31,179 nucleotides of DNA, from NCBI GenBank assembly GCA_037176905.1, contig JBBBWG010031920.1, positions 12,628 to 43,806 of the forward strand, in the 5' to 3' direction. Positions 10,387 through 19,910 of this stretch are shown piece after piece. The notes below the pieces were generated by a model that saw nothing but the letters and a program-made list of their open reading frames with translations, was not told the origin of the DNA and did not search any database. The position numbers and the translations under genes are program-made. Position 1 is the stretch's first letter, and each line of letters starts with the position of its first letter. This DNA is from Azolla pinnata (Eukaryota; Streptophyta; Polypodiopsida; Salviniales; Salviniaceae).

Positions 10387-12588
10387 CTACTTGAAAAGGT
10401 CGGTGAAATTGAGGTTGTCGTCTCCCTTCTGAGAATCGCTCCACGACTTGAACATCTCGAGGGCTTCCAATGCCTCTTGAGAGTTGAGGAGAGAGCCCTG
10501 TGAAGAGTTTTTATCAACAAAAATGCACAATCTCGCGATGTATACCCAACACTACGAGAACGCACTCACGATAATGAAGTCCGGGGGCGTCTCCAGCATA
10601 ATGTTCTCCAAGGCTTCGAATTTGTTAGCCAGATCCTCTTTCGACCCCCCGATCTCAGTAATGTTGCCTTGGACCTCCATCGTTGGCATCATCTCGTCAG
10701 GAGTCTTGCCCTTCAATGCTGCTCGAATCTCCTGGTTCGAAAGGATGTTGAAAAGATCGGTGTCGGTGAGCTTCAGAGAGTTGGTCGATCTTTCTAGCAA
10801 GCCATGCTGTGCCATTTGACTGTTCATGCTAGCTGCAGCTTCCTGTTGTGGCTCCGATCTCCGAGTATGACTACATTCCCCTTGCTCTTTGACACCCTGG
10901 TTCTAGCCACCACAAGTATTAGTAAATGCAGTATCTGTGTGTATGCATGCATATCTGTGCATGTGTGTGTATGCATGCATATCTGTGCATGTGTGTGCAT
11001 GCATTCATTCACACGTCATCTATAAGCAAACAACACAGTATCAAGAAGCAAATCAAAGGCACACCTGTTTTCAATGTAGAATACTGGAATATCATCAGAA
11101 AAATGTACCAAGGGATGACTGAGGTTCAAAATCCTACCTGCCCAGGGAAATGGAGTGTGTCCTGGAACATTTCGGACCACATCCGTTGAGCATCTTCGGC
11201 GAGCGTGTGAAGCAGCCCTTTTGGCTTGTCAATATGTTTATCAGCATAACTAGTCATACCAGGTTTGGCATTATACTCGACCTCAGATCCCGTGACAAAA
11301 CCTAATAATGTGGGCTCTTCTCGCACCTCGTCTAATTCATGCAAAGCATCATGTTCACATCCCGGATGCACATCACCGTCTAGTGGTCCAGGCTTCCTAT
11401 TCGCACTCGATTGCCTCGGTTGAGTCTGGTAGAATATTTTAGCGACAACATATTCCCCTTCCTTCTCCTCTTCATTCATACCTATGTGATATTGATGCAT
11501 GATCCAATTAGTTTTACCGAGCCCTTGCGCATCCTTCCAAGGAGTACCACTGTAGAGCACCATGATCTTCTTGAACCCAAGCTGGGTTCCGTTTCCCATC
11601 ACAGGCCGAGTGCGTCCGGTCTTGTGCCACCGCACTTCGACCCCATTCCCAGGGCCTTCGATTTTCCTCCGCTTCCTTGTACCCTTCATAAAAGCTCGAA
11701 TCGGCCTATGAAAATAGTGGATGGAATTCCCATCCAGCTTGATATCTACAAAGGCAGGAAAAAGAAAACACCGACGGTCAAATCCGTCTCTCCTATAGGA
11801 TATGGTTCTTCAGACACTACCAAGAAGAAAAAGCACACAAAATACTTGCAACTTGTTTGATGAGGTTACCCAAATAGAATCTAGGTACTGACTAGATTAC
11901 CCACACAAAAAAAACTCTAGGTGTAGAAACATTAAATGACAATACACAAACGTTGTAGCAAATACTCTAGTGGTTGTCTGAAAACATTACGAGTGTTGAC
12001 CCGAAATAGCCAAGACAATTGTTGAGCCCTTCTTCTTACTTTGTTAGCATACCTGGTAATCGCTCTGGGTGTGTATAATATATACCGTTCTCCCCATCCA
12101 ACGTCGGTATGAAGACATCTATGTAAGGATGAGGTGCCTTGGCTTCCTTGACACCTAATTTAGCAGCCAAATGCTCGAGAATCTCGCAGTCTGTTGGGTC
12201 GAATTTCACGCCAGCAGGTAGCCCTGGCCATCTCGGCGTTGTGATCTGCACATGACATGATAAACCGAAAGCAAACCAGGAACAAGATTCGCCGTACATT
12301 GCTTTCCCGATTTGAGGAATGCATATCATCTAGTTGCAAGTGTTTCTACGCATGGTAAAAAAAGCATCGAAGAAGCGTTTTCTCTACTTCGTTACATAAC
12401 CTACAACCTCGGACCTTTCAACTTACATTGCCTTCTTCAAGCACATTCCCGCAGCTAGGGCATTCTATGATTCTCTCACAGGCAGCATCGTCTTCTTGGC
12501 CATCTGCTCCAGCATTAGCATTGGTAATGCCGTGGTTCCTATTCTTCACTTTCCTGGCGATGGTCTTCCCATTCACGAGCCACGTCAT
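10387..12588 (-). CDS. SOG1: SOG1-like NAC-domain transcription factor
   Basis: Homologue of SUPPRESSOR OF GAMMA RESPONSE 1, the nuclear NAC factor that ATM activates to drive plant DNA-damage transcription. Minus-strand coding exons: 12588-12427, 12245-12053, 11745-11138, 10902-10570, 10497-10387. They join in frame to 468 residues (Arabidopsis SOG1 is about 450). The start MTWLVNGKTIARKV matches the family N-terminus and is followed by a CPSCG pair. The NAC domain spans about residues 59-235: WPGLPAGVKFDPTD, HPYIDVFIPT, YTHPERLPG, GTRKRRKI, RWHKTGRT, KTNWIMHQYHIG, EGEYVVAKIFYQ. The tail has three SQ dipeptides, at about S349, S438 and S454, the kind of site phosphorylated by ATM/ATR, and the conserved ETPPDF block. 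A roughly ten-residue insert (around TPWKDAQGLG) precedes KTNW compared with Arabidopsis. The ATG follows an acceptor-like TTTTTGCAG, so a 5' UTR intron is likely. Confidence 0.93.
10932..11008. repeat. 28-bp tandem repeat in SOG1-like intron 3
   Basis: ATCTGTGCATGTGTGTGTAT followed by GCATGCAT is repeated with a 28-bp period (10953, 10981), with a partial unit before. The sequence is mostly alternating purine-pyrimidine. Confidence 0.85.
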
Positions 12589-13401
12589 TCTGCAAAAAGA
12601 TTCACGTCAGGAAAAAAACGGCATTTTTCAATCCAGGGCAAACAACAAGAAAAACCCCGCCGCTCAATTGCAGGAACACCGGATCATCCGGCATAGACAG
12701 GAAAAACGATCTTGATCCCTACATTGCCGCACTTGTGTTCTCGGAAACGGTGTTGGAAGATGGAGGCGGTTGTTACCACTTGTTGCGACGGATGGAGAAG
12801 CCATGGCCTTTCTTGGGAACATGCATATAAGTAGAGAGAGAGAGAGAGGGCGGGAGACAGAGCTCCGCAGCAATGGAGGGAGAGAAGGAGTCCGACTCTC
12901 TGCATTCTAGCGCAGCACATGCGTTCTGTTTGCATTTCCCGTCGTGTTCGTTGGACGATCTCCGACGGCGACGGCGATGGCGATGGCGACGGCAGTTTAT
13001 GTAAATCTCAGAGATGCCCTCGCCTGCTGCTGGTTTGAAAGGGTTTAATGATGTCAGAAACCCTAAACTGACACTTGAACAGGGTTTCAGTGTAAAACTT
13101 CAGGGTTTAAACAATCGAGTAATCGATGACGGAGATGCGATGATCAAGGCCCGATCTCGGTCAATCGATCCCCTCGGATGATGCTCGTTTCACCGTAATC
13201 GTATCCGATCTGATTCGCGCGAGACTGTGTGTGATCTGAACCATTAAGGGGTGAGCTGAAGCTGACAACGAGGGAGGGAGAGCGAGAGGGAGAGAGAGAG
13301 AGAAGCAGTTAGTTGCTTAACTGATTTCGCGCTCGATTGCATCACTGGCTCTGCAAACGAGAGAATGGAAACGCGGAGATTCGTGTTTTTAACGGCCTCC
13401 T

Positions 13402-13409
13402 TTTCCCGC
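13402..13409 (+). promoter_or_regulatory. E2F-type site TTTCCCGC
   Basis: TTTCCCGC fits the plant E2F consensus TTTSSCGC exactly and lies about 815 bp upstream of the SOG1-like start codon. A weaker TTTCCCGT lies near 12935, closer to the gene. E2F sites are typical of S-phase and DNA-repair genes; function here is inferred from the motif alone. Confidence 0.4.
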
Positions 13410-14466
13410 GAATACAACGGACATAACAAAAAAAAACAGCTGGAGGGAGCCGATCAAAGCACGTCCGATGTATGTGGCTTCTGAGCTAGCAGCTCCCTGT
13501 CGAGGCCGATGTCAAAGTGCTGATCAGACCCAGCTTCCGCATTCAGATGCATACTTTGAGCAGCCAGTCGAACACGAATGCTCCCGATTCCACGTCACAG
13601 TCAGGCATCGAAATGGTCCCAAAGGAAACCTTAGACTACAAGGAAAGGCATATCTGGGCTTCAGAAAGTCAAACCATCTTGTCGAAGCGATGCATGCGTG
13701 CGAGCAGGCATGTCTTCCGAGCAAAAGCTTCCAAAGGTCATCGAATCGCGCCTGCAATTCCGAATGGTTTTTTTATTTATTTTCTCTTCTTCTAGAAAGC
13801 GCGAGAATCCGGACCACCGTGCCCACCGTCGACCACCGAAGGAAGTCGCTCGCGCTTGTAATGAGTCAGCATTCGATGATGATGCGCTTTCGGAATGATT
13901 GCGAACCCCCCCAACCAGCCTCCCGCCCAATCTGGCATTCTTCGACAGATGGCATCGAGCTAGAGGTCTGTCCAAATCACGGCGATGAAGCCCATAGGGT
14001 TACGATGCCCCTTGCATGGCAACGCAGCAAAGTTGGCAGATCGATCGAAGCACACAGACCACGAGCACACGCATACAAGCATGGGCAAATCGATGCTTAC
14101 AGAGACAGATCAACAGCGTGGACAAATGTACAAGTGTGCGCCTCGATCGATTAGAGTTGGCATTAGTTAGCAAGCCTGTCGAGACGGAACATACATGTTG
14201 CGGTTCCATGGACAAGTCGGAACATCGACGCTCGTCTCAAGTGAAGTGATCGATCGTGGGCAGACAAATCCTAACTCAAAACACCCAGAAGCCCTTCTGA
14301 TCAGACCCAAAACCCTAAATCCTTCGGATCGGGATCGGAATCGGAATAGTAAGAGCCAGATTGTCAGAGGATTATTGTGTGTGCATTTCTTACATACATT
14401 CAAGAAGCATGAGAAGGGATTTGGATGAAGTAGCTCAAATTGTTTTCTTTATTTCTGCAAGACTGA

Positions 14467-14572
14467 CTTCTTCTTCTTCTTCTTCATCTTCTTCTTCATC
14501 TTCATCTTCTTCTTCTTCTTCTTCTTCATCATCATCATCTTCTTCTTCATCTTCTTCTTCTTCTTCATTCAC
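14467..14572. repeat. (TCT)n/(TCA)n microsatellite
   Basis: About 105 bp of nearly pure TTC/TCT triplets with occasional TCA. The 103-codon open frame spanning it would encode poly-Ser and is a product of the repeat. Confidence 0.95.
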
Positions 14573-14752
14573 ACCTCAAAGAAACAATCAACAGCAAAAT
14601 CAAGAGACAGAGGAGGAAGAACAGAGAGAGGAAAGGAGCGTGGGAGACGACGAGTCCGCCATTGATCCCTGAGTCTTTCCTCCTTCCTTTCTCGATCTCT
14701 GTGCCTCCAAAAACCTCCCCTCCCACCCCCAATTCGAGGTTTCCATTAACTA

Positions 14753-15010
14753 GGGTTTTCCATCCCAATGCTCACACGCACACGCTCGTACACAGACTTT
14801 CTGACGAAGCTCGCAAACCCTAATCGCCATGCCCCATCACCTCTTAAAGCTCTGGAACAGATCTTCTTGCAGGGTACTCTTCATCCCTGAAGATTTATAG
14901 CTCTCTCTCTCTCTCTCTCAAACCGCCCTATCAAGCAGAAAATTCTGAAAGCCCTCCTCATTAGTTACCTTCGTTTCCATCATCATCCTCTCCTGGAAGA
15001 AACCCTAACC
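14753..15010 (+). promoter_or_regulatory. Telo-box cluster upstream of the Cys-cluster gene
   Basis: Three telomere-like elements lie before the gene start: TAGGGTTTT near 14752, AAACCCTAAT near 14815 and AAACCCTAAC near 15000, together with a CT microsatellite at 14902-14918. In plants, telo boxes near transcription starts are common in highly expressed, proliferation-linked genes. The role here is inferred. Confidence 0.4.
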
Positions 15011-15097
15011 ACCACCTGGTGTACAAGCTGAATTCTGCACGATATCCATCCCCTCGAGGTGCTTCGAAAGAGAAGCGGTTCCTAATCTCTCCGAGCT

Positions 15098-17196
15098 ATG
15101 CACATCAGGTAAATATGTGGAGCTCCAGCCACAGACGCTGTAGTGAATTAATCCTTTGAATCTTCCCATCGAAAATTCCTTCTTTTTTGTTTTTTTCCCC
15201 TCTTGTTTTGGTTGCAGGAATTGCTTGGAAGAAAGGATTATGGACTTACGACATACAGAATGTGGTCGTGTTGGCGATGGCCATCACACAGCGAGGATCC
15301 AGGGGGACGCTGACAGTAGTACCATGTTTCACGACAGCGATGGTGGTAATCCTACCACGATTCAGAAGAATGATGGGCATATCGCATCTAACTGCTGTGA
15401 TGCCCGTGAAGAAGGAAATGCCATCATTCACAGCCAAACGAGGATTCATTGTGATGATGATGATGATGATGGTGATGGTGATGGTGATGATATTCGTGGG
15501 AATGGGCAAACCATGCCTCGCGATGATGATGTTGATGATGAAGACGGCGGTGATAATGTACATACAATGCATCATTCTGAAAAGGGGCATTCTCTGCATC
15601 ATGGCGATGGTGTTGACGGCCATAATATGTTTCATGGTACTGATACCGATGATGATGACAGTGGGCATGGTGTGGGACTTTGGATTCCTGGATATGCAAG
15701 CCATGGTTCATCCTTATACCTAGGAACATCCTCTTCGTCGCATCATCATCATCATCATCATGATTATGCAGACAGGGAGAAATTCAACCACTTTGTCGAG
15801 CTCGAGAAGCTCTACGAGAACATGTCTGAAAGCTCTTATGACCTCTCGCTCAAGGATATCGTTGATCCTTCATACACCATCAGTGGGAACCTCAAATGCA
15901 TCATCGGCGACGATGTGCTTGAATCTAAGCCACGAGAGGAATCTTCCAATGCTACGGCGAGGAGAAGAAGTGGGTTTTTTGGGTCATTCGATCAGATGGT
16001 TTCCTTCGACTTCTCCTTGTGTGGTCTGCGGGGAAAGAGGATAATGCGAAGACGGCCGAGCTTGCCAGCTCCGAAGAGGCTGTCGAAAGACCATTCTGCG
16101 TCATCGAAGCCCGTTCAGGGTAGCAAAAAGAATCACGAAGCTAACTATAGCTTTGCAAAGTCAAGGGTTCACCCAACGAACGAGTGCTCGACATGCTCCT
16201 CGTACACTGTCTTCTTCAAATGCCGTTGCCTGGTAAGCTCCACCTGATGAAATGCTTTGCATGAATTTTGAGGGATGATGACTTCTATGAAGTGGGTTTT
16301 TGTTTGTGCCTATATGTAATGTATTTGTGGTTGAAGTTGTAGACTTTTCACATGGCTTAGGCTTGATCTAGAATGTAGCAGGAGGTAGGGTTTTAGCTTT
16401 TGTATGTTTACATGAGTTGAAATGACCGGCTTGATGCGGAGATAACTTCGGGGGTTTTGAATCATCAATGTATGTCTACGTGAGCTGAAATGACTTGTCT
16501 CGGTGAGCTTCAGGTGGGAATATATTTAGGGTTTTGTTGTTAATATGGGTTAAAACACCTGTCCTAACACTTTGACGTGGGAAAGAACTCTAGGTTTTCA
16601 ATCGTGTGTGTTTACACGAGTTGAAATCACATCTTGATCGCTCGGAAATATGCGTAGGGTATCAAACACTTGTGTGATTTACATAGATTGAAATTTCCTG
16701 GCGTGATATCTTTGACATAGAAATGACTTTACCCAAGGAGTTAAGTAACACCTCTGGAAAGATTGATAATAGAATGAAATTCGAACATCAACTGAATAAA
16801 AAATGACAAGGCAAATATATGCAACCTTTTTTGGAAGGAATTCCTTCCTCCATCCATGACCGATTGCTGCCTCCCATATAGAATGAATCTGTGCTCAGTT
16901 GAAGAATCTCTCTTGCTTTCTAAATGACAGGCATGTGGGAAGATGTATTGTAGCAATTGTGCGAAGCATTACATGGAGACCGTCTCAGCGGGGCGGAAAT
17001 GTAAGGATGCATGCAGCGACCGGCCATTAAGCAAGAGGTAACCAATTATGCTTCTCTTTGCTCGATCCATCCACTTCTTTTCCGTATCGAGAAATCAACT
17101 GCAATCAGCTGGCTGTAAACTGCTTTGAATAGGATAATGTCGAGGAGAGTGGCGAGCGGATACTGCTGTTTCTATGGTGCGAATGATCTCTATTGA
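15098..17196 (+). CDS. Asp/His-rich protein with XLG-like C-terminal cysteine cluster
   Basis: Four exons join in frame to 398 residues: 15098-15108, 15218-16232, 16931-17037, 17133-17196. The first exon gives only MHI plus two bases, and the split Arg codon completes at 15218. If that exon is not used, the next start is the ATG at 15240. The middle is rich in Asp, His and Gly (GAT/CAT repeats), including DDDDDDGDGDGDD and an HHHHHHH run. Then comes a less biased segment and a cysteine-rich end at about residues 325-372: ECSTC, KCRCLACGKMYCSNC, and SAGRKCKDAC, followed by basic SKRIMSRR and a stop. The spacing and the GRKC motif resemble the zinc-binding Cys cluster before the G-alpha domain of plant extra-large G proteins (XLG). 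No G-alpha motif follows within the window. I infer a metal-binding module; function is unknown. Intron 2 is long (698 bp) and repetitive. Confidence 0.65.
16390..16735. repeat. Diverged minisatellite in intron 2 of the Cys-cluster gene
   Basis: About five degenerate copies of a unit of roughly 60-75 bp occur, each with a TGTTTACATGAGTTGAAAT-like core (near 16405, 16473, 16540, 16606 and 16676) followed by a CTTGATCG-like or CTTGATGCG-like block. Confidence 0.65.
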
Positions 17197-17441
17197 GGAT
17201 GATGAAGGGATGGGTGAGCCATTCAAAAGGTTCTTCTCGTCCTCCGACAGTGTGCTACACACATCCATAAAGAATCTCTTGTGATGGTTTTCTGCAGCTT
17301 TGTCGTGTCATATTGGAACTTCATTTCAATACAAATATCAGTCTGAATGGGATGGTATGAAAGCTATGCCTCGATCCAACGATGCAGGGGTCCGGATGTG
17401 TGCATGTTCTTTGAATACATTTGCGTGATTTCAGCGTGAAA

Positions 17442-17476
17442 ACACACACACACACACACACTCACACACACACACA
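17442..17476. repeat. (CA)n microsatellite
   Basis: About 17 CA dinucleotides, interrupted once by CT. Confidence 0.95.
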
Positions 17477-17795
17477 AGCAAACATGTGGATTTGATGATG
17501 TGCAAGATCAAGCAATTTCGGCTCTTGCCAAATGCTCAGATTTTGTGTAAAGAGTAGGAATTGTTAAGAAGGCATGGTCAATGCAGCATTGTAAGGCAGT
17601 ATATCTGTGGGGGCTTATCATCAAAGGGAGATGGTTATGGACAGGTTTCTGGGCATGTATGTAGACTCAGTTGATTTGAAAAATGAGAACTGGAGTTGAA
17701 ATAAGCTCTCACACACTCCTTGTGGATTTTGTTTTTCAATCACCAAAGAAAGAGCTTGTGTGTTTTGCACAGAAGGCAAGGATTCGCGTGATGCA

Positions 17796-17812
17796 GTGGG
17801 ATTCGAACCCAC
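17796..17812 (-). other. tRNA T-arm-like element (copy 1)
   Basis: On the minus strand this reads GTGGGTTCGAATCCCAC: a 5-bp stem closed by TTCGAAT, an exact match to the tRNA T-arm and the pol III B box GGTTCGANTCC. No D-arm, anticodon arm or A box (TRGCNNAGYNGG) can be found upstream, and the acceptor strands do not pair, so this is not an intact tRNA. Confidence 0.6.
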
Positions 17813-17958
17813 GACCGTCTTCGTTTACCTGGGCATGTATGTAGATTCTGTTGATTTGAAAAATGAGAAAGAGATTTGAAATAAGCTCTCACACACACAC
17901 ACTCCTTGTGGATTTTGTTTAATCACCAAAGGAAGAGCTCAAAGATTTGGGTCATGCA

Positions 17959-17975
17959 GTGGGATTCGAACCCAC
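17959..17975 (-). other. tRNA T-arm-like element (copy 2)
   Basis: Identical 17-nt T-arm sequence in the second copy of the local duplication. Again no matching 5' half of a tRNA is visible on the minus strand (17976-18060). Confidence 0.6.
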
Positions 17976-18533
17976 GATCACCTTCAGCTTCGCCTTCTTT
18001 TCCTCGTGATCGTCATCGGCGGAAATGGCAGACGAGAAGAGAATCGGCAGAAATGGCAGACGAGAAGAATCGACGCCGAAGAGGAATGATGTGCTGTTGG
18101 AAAAGCTGTGAACAACGGGAGGCGCAAATGTAACAACGATCTTGTGGACCTCGTGCTCGTGGTGCATGCATCCGAGTGCGCACAGAACAAAGCGATCGAT
18201 CGATCGATTCCGATTCCGATTCCGATTCTTTCCCCTCGGATCGAGAGAAAAAGGGGTGGGCGTTGTTCCCTTCGAGTGTTTTTACACTGAATTTGGATGT
18301 GATTCAGAAGCCAGACATTTCGGGTGGAATCTTGACAAGGTTTTTGAGCATGTATATAGATATAGCGATTGGTGGGGGTGGGGGGGGGGGGATTATGGGA
18401 CAAATTTGTCGACGATTCCTGTTTGATGCCCAACAATTCTTGGCAGAAATCATTGTTTGGTGATATGAATCAGAGCACGAAAACTAAATCCGACCGGAAT
18501 CGGTCGGGCAACGGTCGAAACAGCACGATTGGT

Positions 18534-18602
18534 ACAAATCTGCAGAAAGCTACGATACAAATCTGCAGAAAGCCACGATACAAATCTGCAGAAAGCTACG
18601 AT
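18534..18602. repeat. Three tandem copies of a 23-bp unit
   Basis: ACAAATCTGCAGAAAGCTAC plus GAT, at 18534, 18557 and 18580. Only one base differs (CCAC for CTAC in the middle copy). Confidence 0.95.
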
Positions 18603-18753
18603 ACAAAAGAAAAAAGGGTGGAAGGGGAGGAAAAATCGCACTCCATGATAGATCGATACGAGGGTTTAGGGGCCTGGTTGATCACGATCAGTCGATCGAT
18701 TAATCGAGTAACTAAAGACCCGTCGGCGTTTGATTAAAAATCGAGTGATCGAC

Positions 18754-18860
18754 GAGCCGGGGCCCGACTGATCAGAGCCGGTGGTTTGATCAATCGGCAG
18801 ACTGCAGAGCTGAGGTCCGACTGATTAGGATCGATGGTTTGACGAATCGAGGTCGAGGAT
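18754..18860. repeat. Diverged 53-bp duplication
   Basis: GAGCCGGGGCCCGACTGATC and the following GGTGGTTTGATCAATCG recur 53 bp later as GAGCTGAGGTCCGACTGATT and GATGGTTTGACGAATCG. Confidence 0.7.
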
Positions 18861-19010
18861 CTTGCAGTCAGATCTCGGGAATCTTTTGCGCCGCCCGGCG
18901 GGAGGGAGGCGTGCGCTGCGTCGGACGCAGACGTCCCGGACGAATGGAGAGCTCGGTGTGAAAGGGGCCGACGACGACGGGCCGCAGGAGAGATTCGGCC
19001 GGCGCCGCTG

Positions 19011-19419
19011 GTGTGAAACCGAGGGGAATCGAAGTCGATGCATTCACACACAGGGCGCGAGACACGTGCATATCCGCGGACCACCGGCATCACCAGCACC
19101 ATCACCATCATGATCCTCATCCTCAGATCCTCCTCCTCCTCCTCCTCCTCCTTCATGGTGTACAAATCATTTCAGACTCTCGGTCCGTGACCGAACAGTG
19201 TCCTCGAGTAATCGGGCTTGCCGTGAAAGTCAATCCAAGCGAAGCTGCTCTCTCGCTCTCTTTAAACAGAAAAGCGAGGAAGAGAAAGAGACAAGAGTCA
19301 GAGGGAAGAACGGGGGGCGGACCCGAAGATTCTCCCGGTCGCGGCAGCGACCCGGTCGTTTTACAAGGGCGCCGGGCTGGGGCCGGTTTCACATTGGCCG
19401 AGGGCGGCCGGTTTCACAC
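19011..19419. promoter_or_regulatory. CGGTTTCACAC elements upstream of the sulfate transporter
   Basis: Exact CGGTTTCACAC at 19409-19419 (+) and 19011-19021 (-). A one-mismatch copy ends in CAT at 19384-19394, and a GTGTGAAAGG relative lies near 18957. The same 11-mer occurs twice at 9088-9125. Recurrence suggests a cis-element; no known factor is assigned. Confidence 0.35.
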
Positions 19420-19489
19420 TGCCGCCCGCAACGCAAGCCCGGCCGGCCGCCCACATCCGGCCGTCGTCTTTTGCCGATGTCCGCCACCG

Positions 19490-19910
19490 CCACATGCATG
19501 CACATGCATGCATGCATGTATGCATGTATGTGTGTGTATGCATGTATGTATGTATGTATGTGTGCGTGTGCCGAAAGACGGCCAAATACATCCCCCCCTG
19601 GCCCCTCAAGAAGCCCGGAGGCGCCCCCCCAAAAAAGCAGAAAAGCAGGAACGCAAAACGCAGAATCCAGGCGCCGATGTATGCATGCATGCATGCGCGC
19701 GTGTCCATCATCCATCCATCCATCCGTATATATATGCGCATGCATGCATGCATACGCTGGTCCTTCGCCTCCTTCGCCTCCTTCGCCTCCTTCGCCTCGC
19801 CATAGCTCAGCTCTGCAGAAGCAGCTGCAGAGCAGAAGAAGCTGCAGCAGAAGCAGCAGCAGCAGAGCAGAAGAAGAAGAGGAAGCAGCAGCGGCAGCAG
19901 CAGCTGACTG
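19490..19910. repeat. Simple-sequence block: (ATGC)n, (CTTCGC)n, (CAGAAG)n
   Basis: (CATG/TATG)n at about 19494-19568 and 19679-19755, both largely alternating purine-pyrimidine. A CCTTCGCCTC repeat lies at 19760-19797, then an imperfect GCAGAAGCAG tract at 19815-19905. The block lies in the upstream or 5' UTR region of the sulfate transporter. Confidence 0.9.

Larger units (their letters stand above)
12590..15097. other. Divergent upstream region between SOG1-like and the Cys-cluster gene
   Basis: The two genes are transcribed away from each other across about 2.5 kb. From left to right the interval holds the SOG1-like 5' UTR with a probable intron, GA-rich tracts (12830-12850 and 13270-13302), a GGCGATGGCGAC tract near 12965, CCCTAAA/TTTAGGG-type telo-box elements around 13037-13112, an E2F-type site at 13402-13409, the (TCT)n tract at 14467-14572, and telo boxes before the right-hand gene. 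The 228-codon open frame at 13468-14154 has no recognisable family content and I do not call it. Confidence 0.6.
17649..17985. repeat. Tandem duplication of about 160-180 bp
   Basis: Copies start at 17649 and 17829 with CTGGGCATGTATGTAGA and share TTGATTTGAAAAATGAGAA, ATAAGCTCTCACACAC, TCCTTGTGGATTTTGTTT and, near the end, ATGCAGTGGGATTCGAACCC. Indels make the spacing 180 bp at the left and 163 bp at the right. Confidence 0.9.

Noticed and set aside
13048..13082. Inverted repeat GAAACCCT / AGGGTTTC as a hairpin terminator or microRNA precursor
   Set aside because: The 8-bp arms are explained by telo-box sequences in both orientations; there is no extended pairing.
13468..14154. 228-codon open frame on the + strand
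   Set aside because: No recognisable domain, no coding-like composition and no splice or family support; it may be chance in a stop-poor GC-rich stretch.
14361..14672. Poly-serine open frame
   Set aside because: Produced by the (TCT)n microsatellite.
15246..15729. His/Ile/Met-rich open frames opposite and out of frame with the Asp/His-rich exon
   Set aside because: Shadows of GAT/CAT triplet repeats in the real reading frame at 15218-16232.
17770..18060. Complete tRNA gene on the minus strand
   Set aside because: Only the T-arm is present; acceptor strands do not pair and no A box or anticodon arm can be found.
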